Shown one piece after another: positions 53,645 through 63,439 of a stretch of 64,000 nt of DNA. The stretch is from Planctomycetota bacterium. Lineage in GTDB: Bacteria; Planctomycetota; UBA1135; UBA2386. The notes below the pieces were generated by a model. The model had not been told where the DNA came from, searched no databases, and worked only from the letters and a program-made list of their open reading frames with translations. The position numbers were made by a program, and so were the translations under genes. The stretch covers positions 62,001 through 126,000 of the forward strand of contig JADJPQ010000004.1 in assembly GCA_016713175.1 (NCBI GenBank). The letters are read 5' to 3'. Every line of letters starts with the position of its first letter. Positions within the stretch are counted from its first letter, which is position 1.

Positions 53645-54784
53645 CTACTTCTTCGCCTGCCACTTCGCCAGCAGCTCTGCTTCGCGTTCTGCCTTCATGC
53701 CAGCGCCCCATTCGCGGTCGCCGCGGCCACTCTGAACCCACGCTGCGGTGTCCCGGATCGTCTCGGCGATCGGCCGGAACTTCAGCCCCGTCGCGATCGC
53801 GCGGGCGTTGCTCGAGTGGCCGTTCTTGGCCTTCGGCGTCCAGCAGCCCATCTCCTGCCACGAGCTGACGCCGTTCTCCTCGAGGAACGCGTCGCTGACC
53901 CAGGTGAAGTTGCAGCCGTGGTTCAACGTGCCCTTGCCGGTGTGCAGGAACTCGGCGGTCGTGATCGTGTTCTCGAAACCGACCGCGTTCAGCGGTCCGG
54001 ACACCGAGTCCTCGATCAGCTTGACGATCCACGCACCGAGGTCGCGCACATCGATGAACTGCAGGTCGTTGTCCATGTCGCCCGGCGCCAGGCACTCGCC
54101 GCCGCGCAGGAACCGCGCCGGCCAGTAGGTGAAGCGATCGGTCGGATCCTCCGGCCCGACGATGTAGCCCGGCCGCACCAGCGCCGCGGCGCCAGGAAAC
54201 GCCGCCGCCGCCGTCTCCTCGCAGTAGCGCTTCAATGCGCCGTAGAACTCGAAGTTCTTGCCCATCGTCTGCACGTACTTGTCCGCGCATTCGGCCAATG
54301 GACTCTGTTCGTCGACCGGCGTCGCATCGACCTCGAGCGTCTTGTAGACGCTCAGCGAACTGATGAACGTGTAGTGACCGACGTTGCCGGCGAGGATCTT
54401 GCAGACGTCCTCGACTTCGCCGGTGAAGTAGGCCGAGGTGTCGACGACGGCATCCCATTTGCGCCCCTGCAGCGCGGTCAGGTCCTGGGCCGGGCCTGGC
54501 CGATCGGCGCGTGGCCGCCGGCGCTGTCCCTGAAGCTTCTCGACCTCGGGAAACAGGCCGGGGTTGGTCTTGCCGCGATTGAACAGCGTCAGTTCGTGGC
54601 CCTGCGCGAGCGCCGCCCGCACGATCGCCGGGCCCAGGAACTGCGTGCCGCCCAGGATCAGGATCTTCTTCTTGGCGCGGAAGGTCGCGGCCAGTCGTTG
54701 ACGGGCGACGGCGGGCACGAGTGGGGCGGCGGCGATGGCAGCGGCGGCACCGAGGAACGAACGGCGGGTCTCTGTGGGGCGCAT
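53645..54784 (-). CDS. Tat-exported NAD-dependent epimerase/dehydratase-like protein
   Basis: The protein has 379 residues from ATG 54784. The twin-arginine signal RRSFLGAAAAIAAAPLVPAV opens it. The Rossmann start KKILILGGTQFLGPAIVRAA and FISSLSVYKT (S...Y...), with the catalytic Tyr/Lys probably in FEFYGALKRYCEE, show an extended SDR. VRPGYIVGPEDPTDRFTYWP and FIDVRDLGAWIVKLIED are typical of the family. Its stop is four bases from the convergent nuclease gene. The Tat signal is unusual for sugar epimerases but common in planctomycetes. The substrate is unknown. Confidence 0.85.
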   Translation of the reverse strand: MRPTETRRSFLGAAAAIAAAPLVPAVARQRLAATFRAKKKILILGGTQFLGPAIVRAALAQGHELTLFNRGKTNPGLFPEVEKLQGQRRRPRADRPGPAQDLTALQGRKWDAVVDTSAYFTGEVEDVCKILAGNVGHYTFISSLSVYKTLEVDATPVDEQSPLAECADKYVQTMGKNFEFYGALKRYCEETAAAAFPGAAALVRPGYIVGPEDPTDRFTYWPARFLRGGECLAPGDMDNDLQFIDVRDLGAWIVKLIEDSVSGPLNAVGFENTITTAEFLHTGKGTLNHGCNFTWVSDAFLEENGVSSWQEMGCWTPKAKNGHSSNARAIATGLKFRPIAETIRDTAAWVQSGRGDREWGAGMKAEREAELLAKWQAKK

Positions 54785-54824
54785 GTCGTTGCTACGGTGC
54801 GGGTGCCGCCGTTGCGAGCGACTC

Positions 54825-57800
54825 TCACCCGATCGTTGCCACCACGGTCGGTGACAGCGCGATCGGTGGGCTGGCACAGCCGCCGCTGCCGAACAGATCG
54901 ACACCCTGGATGCGCACCGGGGCCCCGAGGAACGCCGGATCGCATGGCACCGCCAGCGAGTGCGTGGTTCCGTACGTCACCGAGGCCCAATCGTGCCCGA
55001 GCCAGCAGCCGCAGAACGGCATCGGACCGAGGAACCCGAGACCGAGGAACGGCAGGCCCTGGACGTTGCCCAGCGTCGACAACAGTGACCCGCCGATCCG
55101 CGGTTGGCCCTGCACCGAAAGCGTCGCCGCGCCACACCCCGGCAACACGGTCGCGATCGATCCCGTGCCGGTTCCCGGCTCGACCACCAGTTCGAACTGC
55201 CCGGTGGCGCCAGCGAAGCCGCCGACCCGAACCAGGTAACCGGTGCCTTGGACCAGCGGCACGACCACGCGCGAGCCCAGGCCATCGCAGCCGTCGTCGT
55301 TGCAGCCGAGCGTCCACGGCGCCACGCAGTCGCCCTGCAGCACCTCGAGCACCGTGTCGAACGTGCGCGCCGGCGTGCAGGTGGTGAACACATGCGGCGC
55401 GGTGCACGTCGCCACGTAGACAAACCAGAGGTCATTGGCCATCGATCCGCACGGCGCGAGCGGCACCGAGGTCGTCGCCAGGCCGTTCTGGAACGGGCCG
55501 TTGGTGCCGTCGACGATCGCGACCGCCTGCGCGCACTCGTCGGGCAAGGGCGTGCAATCGACCAGCAGCTCGGCGATCCCGGTCGCGCCATTGTAGCCGC
55601 CGAGCCGGATCCAGACCGGTTGGTTGGCGACGGCGGGCAGGGAGAGCATCGAACCGGTGCCGCAGGCACCGCCGGCGTCGTCGTTGCAGGTCAGGGACAC
55701 CAGCGATCCACACGGGCCGGAGAACGCTTCGAGGACCGTGTCGAACGTCCGCCGCGGCGAACAGGTCGAGATCGTCGCCTGGCCGCTGCAGGTCGGCGTC
55801 CACAGCAACCACACGTCGTTGCCGCCCAGTCCGCACGGCCACGGTTCTGGCGACGTCGTCGCGCCGCCATTGCCGAACGGTCCATTCCAGCCGGTCACCA
55901 GCGGCAGCGCCTGCCAGCAGTCGTCGTCGATCGGGCGTTCCTGCACGGTGAGCGCGAACGTGCCGGTCGAACCGTGGTTGCCGCCGACGCGCACATACAG
56001 CGGTGTCGGCTGCGGCGTCGTCACCGTGACCGTCGAGGCCTGCCAATTGCTGGCGCAGGCCGGCGTCCAGTAGTCGTCGTTGCAGGCCAGCGTGACCAGC
56101 GCGTGGCATGGACCGTCCAGGATCTCGAGCACGGTGTCGAAATTGGTCGCCGGGTCGCAGGTCGAGAACGTCCGTTCGATGTTGGCAGCCGCCGGGGGCA
56201 TCACGAACCACAGTTCGTCGAGCACGTTGGTGCCGCACGCCCAGGGCAGTTCGCCGGTGCCGGCACCGAGGCTGTGGAACTCGCCATTGCGACCGGGTCG
56301 CAGCGGCAGCGCGCCGTCGCAGTGGTTGTTGGCCGGATACGGGGCCACGATGTCGAGATCGAACGCGCCGATCTGGCCGTTCTTGCCGCCGACGCGAAGG
56401 AAGTAGGTGGTCTCGGGCTGCAGATCGACGGTGACCAGCGAGCCGGTGCCGCAGGCGTCGTCATTGCCCGCGACCAGCACCAGGTTGTCGCCGACCTGGC
56501 GGAACACCTCGAGCACGGTGTCGAGCGTGCGGGTGGCTGAGCAGGTGCTGAACGTGTAGAGCGCCTCCGGGCGCAGCCGGCCGGTCCGGTAGCGGAACCA
56601 CAGGGCGCGGGTCACCGACACCGACAGCGGCGTCGCCGGCCACAGCGACGAGACCAGGTTGTTGACGAACGGTCCGCTGGTGGCGGCGGTGAGCAGGAAG
56701 GCATTGGTGTGCGCCGTGCCGGGCTGGCCCGTCGTGCTGCAGACCTGGGCGATGCCCGCCTGCAGAGCCGGATGCGAGATCCTGGTGCCGTGGTTGGCGG
56801 TCGTGCCGACCGGCGAGCCGCAGCCGCCGTGCGTGTGGATCGCGACGGCGGTGCCGCCGAGCCAATCGGTGACCGGCGAGCCGGAGTTGCCGCCGCAGGT
56901 GTCGATCTGATAGCGCAGCGCGTTGCCGGACACCGTGACCAAGGGTCCGGTGGTGTGTTGCAGGGTCTGGTTCCACGACCCGGTGCCTTGCGCGGGCGAG
57001 CAGCCGCAGTGAGTGACGATCGGCGGCGCGCTGCCATCGCTGCCGTCGAGGCCGTAGCCGGTGATCCGCAGCAGCGTGTTCAAAGGCGGTGTGGTGGTGC
57101 CAAGGCCGATGCCGGCACCCTGGGTCTCCCAGGTGGTGAACCCCGTGACCGGATTGCGATGACAACGGAACACCCACCAGTCGTCGCCAACGCCGTTGTC
57201 GGCCCAGCGGGAGGTGGCGGAATCGACGGCGAACTGGCGCCAGGCGGGCGGGTGCACCAACGAGCAGTTCGCTGCCGACCGCGGCACGTCGAACTGCAGC
57301 ACCTGACCGGGGCCAAAGCAGTGCCCGGCCGACAGGTGGCAGCGATCGACGCCGGTCGTCGGCACATGGGCGATCCAGGCCGTGCAGCCACCCGGCATCA
57401 GCCGGCCGACACGCGGCTCGATCGTCGGTTGCCGTTCGTCGGTCGGTCCACAGATCTCCTCCGGGATCTGGTTCGGCGGGTTGCGCTCGCCGGCGACGAC
57501 CTTGTCGACCTCGACGTAGTTCTTCGCGGTGCCCGGACCGGCGATCAGTTCGACCATCACCGCGTGGCCGTTGAAGTATGCACTCGTGTAGCCCCATTCC
57601 TCGAGCTGCTGCTGGTTCAGCGTCATCACATCGCCGTCCAGCAGCGCGACCAGCCGCAGCGACGAGCCGGGCGACAGGAACGTGCGGCCAAAGCACAGGC
57701 GCAGCCATGGCGTGCCGGCGGGCAGCGTCACGAAGTCGCGGAACACGACGCCGTCGACCGGGGAAGGGTTGGCGTGGTTGCCGCTGCGCAGGCTGGCGGG

Positions 57801-57911
57801 CTCAGTGTGGCCTGCCAGTGGCGCGGTCTGGGCGGTGGCGTCGATGGCGAGCCAGAGGAGGCTCGACAGGGGCAGCAACGTGAGGAACGGTGTTCGATCC
57901 GGCGTGGTCAT
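54825..57911 (-). CDS. Secreted trypsin-like serine protease with four C-terminal repeats
   Basis: The protein has 1,028 residues from ATG 57911 with a signal peptide (TLLPLSSLLWLAIDATAQ). The protease domain (about 150-415) shows CHLSAGHCFG (His), CGGNSGSPV (Ser) and a probable Asp in NGVGDDWWVF. Four repeats of about 120 residues follow (440-925), each with [RN]TFDTVLEV...C...CNDD...Y.RVGG..G..G.F/A.L, a PPC-like beta-sandwich. The last 100 residues (GCGAATLSVQGQPRIGGSLL ... GSGGCASPPIALSPTVVATI) are a planctomycete-type surface domain also seen, in diverged form, at the end of the lectin at 62.4 kb. It is divergent from the sigma/kinase pair. Confidence 0.85.
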   Translation of the reverse strand: MTTPDRTPFLTLLPLSSLLWLAIDATAQTAPLAGHTEPASLRSGNHANPSPVDGVVFRDFVTLPAGTPWLRLCFGRTFLSPGSSLRLVALLDGDVMTLNQQQLEEWGYTSAYFNGHAVMVELIAGPGTAKNYVEVDKVVAGERNPPNQIPEEICGPTDERQPTIEPRVGRLMPGGCTAWIAHVPTTGVDRCHLSAGHCFGPGQVLQFDVPRSAANCSLVHPPAWRQFAVDSATSRWADNGVGDDWWVFRCHRNPVTGFTTWETQGAGIGLGTTTPPLNTLLRITGYGLDGSDGSAPPIVTHCGCSPAQGTGSWNQTLQHTTGPLVTVSGNALRYQIDTCGGNSGSPVTDWLGGTAVAIHTHGGCGSPVGTTANHGTRISHPALQAGIAQVCSTTGQPGTAHTNAFLLTAATSGPFVNNLVSSLWPATPLSVSVTRALWFRYRTGRLRPEALYTFSTCSATRTLDTVLEVFRQVGDNLVLVAGNDDACGTGSLVTVDLQPETTYFLRVGGKNGQIGAFDLDIVAPYPANNHCDGALPLRPGRNGEFHSLGAGTGELPWACGTNVLDELWFVMPPAAANIERTFSTCDPATNFDTVLEILDGPCHALVTLACNDDYWTPACASNWQASTVTVTTPQPTPLYVRVGGNHGSTGTFALTVQERPIDDDCWQALPLVTGWNGPFGNGGATTSPEPWPCGLGGNDVWLLWTPTCSGQATISTCSPRRTFDTVLEAFSGPCGSLVSLTCNDDAGGACGTGSMLSLPAVANQPVWIRLGGYNGATGIAELLVDCTPLPDECAQAVAIVDGTNGPFQNGLATTSVPLAPCGSMANDLWFVYVATCTAPHVFTTCTPARTFDTVLEVLQGDCVAPWTLGCNDDGCDGLGSRVVVPLVQGTGYLVRVGGFAGATGQFELVVEPGTGTGSIATVLPGCGAATLSVQGQPRIGGSLLSTLGNVQGLPFLGLGFLGPMPFCGCWLGHDWASVTYGTTHSLAVPCDPAFLGAPVRIQGVDLFGSGGCASPPIALSPTVVATIG

Positions 57912-58085
57912 CGGTGGCTCCAGTGGTGGAAGTCGCTGCCAGCGGGCAGCCATTGGACCATGACCGCAGGTGGGCGCGTCTTACCGGGAAACCCGATTTC
58001 GGGCTCCGCCCCGTTCCCGGCCGGCCCGGTGTGGTCGTTGCCGCACGAGTGGTGCTCGGATGCTACCATCCGAACGCCCCGTCCC

Positions 58086-58661
58086 ATGCCCCAGGATGAC
58101 CGCGAGACCCCGCAGCTGACCCTGCTGTTGCAGCAGATCGGTGAGTCCGCGCCGGCCCGGTGTTCCGCGGCCTTCGCTGGCATCTACGAGGAACTCCGGC
58201 GAATCGCCCGCCAACACCTTGGCCAGGAACGAATCGGCCACACCCTGCAGGCGACGGCCCTGGTGCACGAAGCCTGGTTGCGGCTGTTCGGCACCCGCCG
58301 CGCGTTCGCCAGCGGCCAGGAGTTCCTCGCCGCCGCGGCCAACAGCATGCGCCGGGTCCTCGTCGACCATGCCCGCGGCAAGGGTCGGCAGAAGCGCCGC
58401 GCCGCCGGTCGGGCCGTGCCGCTCGACGCCGTCGCGCTGGCGACCGCTGACGATCCCGACCACGTGCTTGCGGTCGACGAGGCGTTGACCGCACTCGAAC
58501 AACAGGATCCGCGGCTTGGCGAACAGGCCAGATTGCGGTTGTTCGCGGGCCTAGACGAAGCCGAGGTCGCTGCCACGCTCGGCGTCAGCGACCGGACCGT
58601 GCGCCGCGACTGGATGTTCATCCGCGCGTTCCTGCAGCGGCAGCTCGATGCGGAGGCGTGA
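58086..58661 (+). CDS. ECF sigma factor (TIGR02999-like), partner of the Ser/Thr kinase
   Basis: The protein has 191 residues from ATG 58086. Region 2: IYEELRRIARQHLGQERIGH, TLQATALVHEAWLRL (the signature of this ECF class) and FLAAAANSMRRVLVDHARGK. Region 4: DPRLGEQARLRLFAGLDEAE, ATLGVSDRTVRRDWMFIRAF. The stop overlaps the kinase start (TGATG at 58659-58663). In Planctomycetota such ECF genes are routinely linked to Ser/Thr kinases that may replace an anti-sigma factor as the signal input. That role is inferred here. Confidence 0.92.
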   Translation: MPQDDRETPQLTLLLQQIGESAPARCSAAFAGIYEELRRIARQHLGQERIGHTLQATALVHEAWLRLFGTRRAFASGQEFLAAAANSMRRVLVDHARGKGRQKRRAAGRAVPLDAVALATADDPDHVLAVDEALTALEQQDPRLGEQARLRLFAGLDEAEVAATLGVSDRTVRRDWMFIRAFLQRQLDAEA

Positions 58662-61600
58662 TGGACGCCGAGCGGTGGGACCGGGTGCGACGTCTGTTCG
58701 ACGAGGCCCTCGACCAGCCGACGGGCGCGCGCGCTGCCTGGCTCGCCGGGCGTTGCGACGGCGAGGTGGCCACCGAAGTGCGGACCCTGCTCGCCGCGCA
58801 CGAACGCGCCGACACCAGCGTCGTCGACCGCATCCCGACCCAGATCGGCAACTACCGCGACCTGTCGCTGCTCGGCGAGGGTGGCTTTGGCACCGTCTAT
58901 CTCGCCACGCAACACCAACCGGTGCATCGGCGGGTGGCGCTGAAGGTGCTCCGCGCCGGCATGGACTCAGCGCAGGTCATTGCCCGCTTCGCCCTCGAAC
59001 GCGAAGCGCTGGCGCGGATGAGCCATCCCAGCATCGCCGCGATCTACGACGCCGGCACGACCGCGGGCGGCATGCCGTTCTTCGCGATGGAGTACGTCGA
59101 CGGCCAGTCGTTGACTTCCTACTGCGACAGTCATCGGCTCGAGCTCATGGCGCGCCTGCGCCTGTTCGTCCAGGTCTGCCGGGGCGTGCACCACGCGCAT
59201 CAGAAGGGTGTCATCCATCGCGACCTGAAGCCCTCCAACGTGCTGGTCGCCACCGTCGACGGCGTGCCGGTGCCAAAGATCATCGACTTCGGCATCGCCA
59301 AGGCGCTGGCGGATGGGCGCGAAGCGGCGGCGGCGACGGCCGATGTCCGCGTTCTCGGCACGCCGGGCTATCTGAGCCCGGAGCAGGCCGCGCTGGAGAG
59401 TGGTCACGTCGACGCGCGCAGCGACGTCTACGCGCTCGGCATCCTGCTCTACGAGTTGCTGACTGGTCATCTGCCGCATGATCCGGCCGAGAACAAGGAA
59501 CGCGGCTTGCTCGCCTACTTGCAGCGCGTGCGCGAAGCAGAACCGAGGCGGCCGAGCACGGCCGCGGCGACCTCCGGCATAGCCGTTGCCGCGGCGCGCG
59601 GCGTGGGTGCCCGGACGTTGCGGCGGCGCCTGCGCGGCGATCTCGACAAGATCACGTTGATGGCGCTCGAACGCGAGCCCGCGCGCCGCTACCCGTCCGC
59701 CGATGCCCTGGCCGCCGATCTCGAACGCCATCTGCGGCACGAGCCGGTGCTGGCCGGGGCGCCCGGAGTCGGCTACCGGCTGCGGAAGTTCGTGCGCCGC
59801 CATCGCGTCGTCGCCGCCAGCAGTGTCGCGATCCTGCTGGCCCTGGTGTTCGGTCTGGTCGCGGCGTTGTGGCAGAACGGCATCGCGCGGTCGGCGCTGC
59901 GCGCCGCGGTCGGCCACCGGCTCAGCGCCCAGGCGATCAATCTGGCGGAGGAGTCGCCGACGCTCGCCCTGTTGCTCGCGATCGAGGGCGCCGAACGGGC
60001 GCCTGGCGAGGACGCCGATGCGGCGCTGTACACGGCTCTGGGTCGCCATCACGAGGTCGACCAGAAGCCGGTCCACGATGGCGCGCCGCAGTGGTCGGCG
60101 GTCAGCGACGATGGCCGTTGCCGTCTCAGCGGCGACGACTCGCAGCTCGTGCTCTGCCACGACCTTTCGGCCGGCGCGATCCGGCACCGCTTCGATCTGC
60201 ACGAACACCGGCTGACCGGCGTTGCCGTCGATCGCACCGGTCGTCGCGGTGCCAGCTTCGATCGCGACGGCGTGTTGTTCCTGCTGGACCTCGAGCGCGG
60301 CATCGCCCTGGCCCGGGTCGTGCATCCGATGGCGGTGGCGGCGGCTGCGTTCGTGCCGGCGCAGGACGCGCTGCTGACCGCCTGTGCCGATGGCGTGCTG
60401 CGCCGCTGCGAGCCGGATGGCACCTGTGTCGAACTCGTGCGGCACCGTCGACCGCTCGCGGCGCTCGGCATGGCGCCGGACGGCCACGGCGTCGCGGTGC
60501 TCGGCGACGACGGCCTGCTGTCCGTGCATGCACTGCCCGGTGGCAGCGAGACGCTGTCGCGACGGTTGGTGGCACCGACCCGGAAGTTCGAACGACCGGT
60601 GCGGGCCGAGGTGAGATTCGCGTCGGCCGCTCGTTTGCTGGTCTGCCTCGGCACGGCCGGGCAACTCGAGATCGTCGATCTCGCCGAGCCGTCCCGTTCG
60701 TGGCGCCCGGCAAGCCAGCCGTGTCTGGCGTTCGCGCTGGCGGAACAGGCCTCGTTGCTCGCCGTTTGCGAGACCAATCCGGTCAGCGATGCCGTGGTGT
60801 TCGTGCTCGACCTTGCCACGCGGGCCCGCACCGAGTTGCCGGCGCCGCAGAAGCAGATGGAGCATCTGGCGATGGATCCGGCCGGCTACACGCTGGTGGG
60901 TGCGGTCTACAACGAGCCGCTGTTGCGCGTCTTCGATCCGGTGCTGGGCCTCGACCTCGCGACCGTGCGGGGCAGCAACCATGCGCTGTACGGTCCGTGG
61001 GTGACGGCGGACGGCGAATGGATCGATGCGCTGGGCCACAATGGCAGCGTGCATCGCTGGCGCACGGCGGTGCTTGGCGAACAGCGGCGGCTGGCGCTGC
61101 AGCGCCTCCGCGGCGGCCTGCTGGGATGCGTGCCGATGCCACCGGGCGAACGGGCGATCTGCTGGCGCCGGGTCGATGGCGACGTCCGCTATGCGCTGGT
61201 CGATGTCGTGCGGGGCACGGAGCTGCTGCCGTTGGGGGACAGTGGCGAACGGCCGCCCGGCGCCGTGCTGGCGCCGCGCCACGATGCGGTGATCCTGGCC
61301 GTGGCCAACGGTACCGAGGTGGTGGGGCTCCCGGATGGCAAGTCGCTGTTCTCATGCCCGCAGCCGCTGTTCCGGCCGAGATGCAATGCCGGGCTCACGC
61401 ACCTGGTCGGCCAGGTCGACGGACGGGTGCAGGCCTTCGACATGCGGACCCGCGCTCTGGTGTTCGATCGGGTCGCCGAGGGTGTTCAGTATGCGGATGT
61501 CAGCCAGGACGGCGCCATGGTGCTGACGGCGGATGGCGGCAAGAACACGACGACGATCTGGTCGGTGACCAGCGAGCAGCCGGTGGCGGTCATCGAGCAC

Positions 61601-62389
61601 CGCGGCTTCGCCTTCGACGCCTGTTTCCTGCCCGATGGCCGCCAGGTCTTTGCGTTCGCCAACGATGCGACGGCGCGCGTCGTCGACGTCGCGACCGGTC
61701 GTGACGTGCTGCGGCTCGATGCGCCGACGGCCGACTTCGGCTGGGTGCACGTCGATCCGACCGGTCGGCACCTCGCGATCCGGACACCCGAAGAGATCAG
61801 CGTCTACGAACGCGCGACCGTCGCGCGGCGGCTGCGCCAGGCGATCGACGACCCGGTCGAACATTTCGAGGACGTCGCGTTCGCGGCGGATGGCAGTCAG
61901 GTGCTGGTCGTGCAGTCCGGCGGTCGGTATCGCGTGCTGCCGCTCGAACCGTTGGCGACGGCGCGTCGCCTGGCGCCACGGGAGCTGACGGCGGCGGAGC
62001 GGCGGCGCTACGACCTGCCGGTGGGGAGCGATGCCCCGCCCGCCAACATCACCAGCAAGAGCCTCGTCGATGCCGTGATTGCCCGGATGACGCGGCCGGA
62101 AGTCACCGCCGACCAGGTCGCCGAGGCCCTGGCGCAGCTTGCCGTTGCGGCCACGATCCGCCAGCGCCCGCAGCCGCGCTTCCATCTGGCCCGGGCGCTG
62201 ACCTGGTCGCGGCATCTGGGTCTCGGCGGAACGCTGGCCGACGCCGATCGCGAGCAGGTGTTCTCGGGTGTCCGGGCATTCCTCGCCGCCGAAGGTGAAG
62301 CGGCGCGTCGCGTGCTGTCGACGCATCACGCGCTGGCGGGTTTGCGGCAGCAACCGGGGTTCGCCGAGTTGCTGACGCGGCAGGATTGA
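58661..62389 (+). CDS. Membrane Ser/Thr protein kinase with a beta-propeller-like sensor part
   Basis: The protein has 1,242 residues from ATG 58661. The kinase domain (about 65-340) has Gly-loop LLGEGGFGTVYLA, Lys95 in VALKVL, Glu in FALEREALARM, HRDLKPSN (186-193) and DFG (209-211), and GTPGYLSPEQ. One transmembrane helix (about 384-404, VAASSVAILLALVFGLVAAL) follows. The rest is a series of WD40-like blades (for example DDGRCRLSGDDSQLVLCHDL, VAVLGDDGLLSVHALPGGSE, DGRQVFAFANDATARVVDVA) and a helical tail. It is coupled to the upstream ECF sigma gene. The outer part probably senses an envelope signal. Confidence 0.92.
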   Translation: MDAERWDRVRRLFDEALDQPTGARAAWLAGRCDGEVATEVRTLLAAHERADTSVVDRIPTQIGNYRDLSLLGEGGFGTVYLATQHQPVHRRVALKVLRAGMDSAQVIARFALEREALARMSHPSIAAIYDAGTTAGGMPFFAMEYVDGQSLTSYCDSHRLELMARLRLFVQVCRGVHHAHQKGVIHRDLKPSNVLVATVDGVPVPKIIDFGIAKALADGREAAAATADVRVLGTPGYLSPEQAALESGHVDARSDVYALGILLYELLTGHLPHDPAENKERGLLAYLQRVREAEPRRPSTAAATSGIAVAAARGVGARTLRRRLRGDLDKITLMALEREPARRYPSADALAADLERHLRHEPVLAGAPGVGYRLRKFVRRHRVVAASSVAILLALVFGLVAALWQNGIARSALRAAVGHRLSAQAINLAEESPTLALLLAIEGAERAPGEDADAALYTALGRHHEVDQKPVHDGAPQWSAVSDDGRCRLSGDDSQLVLCHDLSAGAIRHRFDLHEHRLTGVAVDRTGRRGASFDRDGVLFLLDLERGIALARVVHPMAVAAAAFVPAQDALLTACADGVLRRCEPDGTCVELVRHRRPLAALGMAPDGHGVAVLGDDGLLSVHALPGGSETLSRRLVAPTRKFERPVRAEVRFASAARLLVCLGTAGQLEIVDLAEPSRSWRPASQPCLAFALAEQASLLAVCETNPVSDAVVFVLDLATRARTELPAPQKQMEHLAMDPAGYTLVGAVYNEPLLRVFDPVLGLDLATVRGSNHALYGPWVTADGEWIDALGHNGSVHRWRTAVLGEQRRLALQRLRGGLLGCVPMPPGERAICWRRVDGDVRYALVDVVRGTELLPLGDSGERPPGAVLAPRHDAVILAVANGTEVVGLPDGKSLFSCPQPLFRPRCNAGLTHLVGQVDGRVQAFDMRTRALVFDRVAEGVQYADVSQDGAMVLTADGGKNTTTIWSVTSEQPVAVIEHRGFAFDACFLPDGRQVFAFANDATARVVDVATGRDVLRLDAPTADFGWVHVDPTGRHLAIRTPEEISVYERATVARRLRQAIDDPVEHFEDVAFAADGSQVLVVQSGGRYRVLPLEPLATARRLAPRELTAAERRRYDLPVGSDAPPANITSKSLVDAVIARMTRPEVTADQVAEALAQLAVAATIRQRPQPRFHLARALTWSRHLGLGGTLADADREQVFSGVRAFLAAEGEAARRVLSTHHALAGLRQQPGFAELLTRQD

Positions 62390-62405
62390 GCGCGGCGTCC
62401 GCCGT

Positions 62406-63326
62406 TCACAGGGCGCCGACCATCGCCGTCAACGCATTGGAGGCGGCGAGTCCGGCGGGGTTGCTGCCGCCCAAGGGAAAGCCCTGGAAGGTCAGGCCGA
62501 ACCCGACGAACGCCGGATCGCTCGGCACGAACAGGGTCGTGCCGAGGACCCCGGCCGCGGTCGCCAACGAGTAGTGGATCAGGTCCACCGACGTGTAGAG
62601 CTGGCAGTTGGTCATGCCAAAGCCGTCGAGATCGAGGGGCAGCGGGATCGATCCGGCCGTGGTGGACGAGAAGCCGGTGACCAGGAAGCCGGGGGTGTTC
62701 GGCGGGGCGTTGGCCACCTCGACCACGGTGCGGCCGCCGAGGATCAGGTGCGGGTAGGTCGAGTTGTAGCGGATCTGCGGCCTGCCGACGCTGGTCGGGC
62801 AGCCGGTGCCGAAGAACACGTGACTCGCCAGTACCGGTCGGGTGACGACGCCGAGTGAGTTCATCAGCGCGCCGTACGTGCCCACCAGGCCGACGATCTC
62901 CTCGCCGGCAGGCGCGAGGAAGTTCTGTCGCGTCGTGCCGGCCGTGGTGCCGCCGAACGGCGTACGCAGGCCGCCGGCGGTCTCCAGGGCGATCCGGACG
63001 ATGTATGAACCGTTGGCCCAGACGTCGATGCGGGTCAGGTAGTCACCGTCGGGGATGGCGAAGTTCGTCGTGATGCCTGTCAACTGGCCCAGTTGCGCGG
63101 AGGTGCCGAAGGCGGAGCCGTTGCGATGTTCGTACTGCAGCTTGATGCCGTCGATCAGCGCTCCCGAGTTGACTTCGAGGGTGCCGATGCGGCCGGTGGC
63201 GGGTGCGCGTTCGTCGAAGGCGGTGCCGCCGCTGTGGCCGTGCGGGGCCTGGACGGTGTCCTGGGCTATGGCGGGGAGGAGGGCGAACAGAACGGAAACG
63301 GCGGACAGAAGGTGGATGCGTGCCAT
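62406..63326 (-). CDS. Secreted jacalin-like lectin with planctomycete C-terminal domain
   Basis: The protein has 306 residues from ATG 63326 with a signal peptide (MARIHLLSAVSVLFALLPAIAQ). Residues 30-150 resemble a jacalin-type beta-prism: GHSGGTAFDERAPA, IGTLEVNSGALIDGIKLQYE, FAIPDGDYLTRIDVWANGSY and APAGEEIVGLVGTYGALMNS. A second beta-rich part (165-306) with FFGTGCPTSVGRPQIR, GFGMTNCQLYTSVDLIHYSL and LFVPSDPAFVGFGLTFQGF matches the surface domain at the end of the protease at 54.8 kb. It probably binds glycans at the cell surface. It is convergent with the kinase gene, 16 bases apart. Confidence 0.75.
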   Translation of the reverse strand: MARIHLLSAVSVLFALLPAIAQDTVQAPHGHSGGTAFDERAPATGRIGTLEVNSGALIDGIKLQYEHRNGSAFGTSAQLGQLTGITTNFAIPDGDYLTRIDVWANGSYIVRIALETAGGLRTPFGGTTAGTTRQNFLAPAGEEIVGLVGTYGALMNSLGVVTRPVLASHVFFGTGCPTSVGRPQIRYNSTYPHLILGGRTVVEVANAPPNTPGFLVTGFSSTTAGSIPLPLDLDGFGMTNCQLYTSVDLIHYSLATAAGVLGTTLFVPSDPAFVGFGLTFQGFPLGGSNPAGLAASNALTAMVGAL

Positions 63327-63439
63327 GGTCGTGCCTGTTGGAGTTCGCCGCCTGGGAACGGCGACGTCGACGACCTTGGCGACGGATCGGGCTGCGGCCG
63401 GCCACTATGGGCCGGAAAATCCGAACGGTGTCGAGTCGT

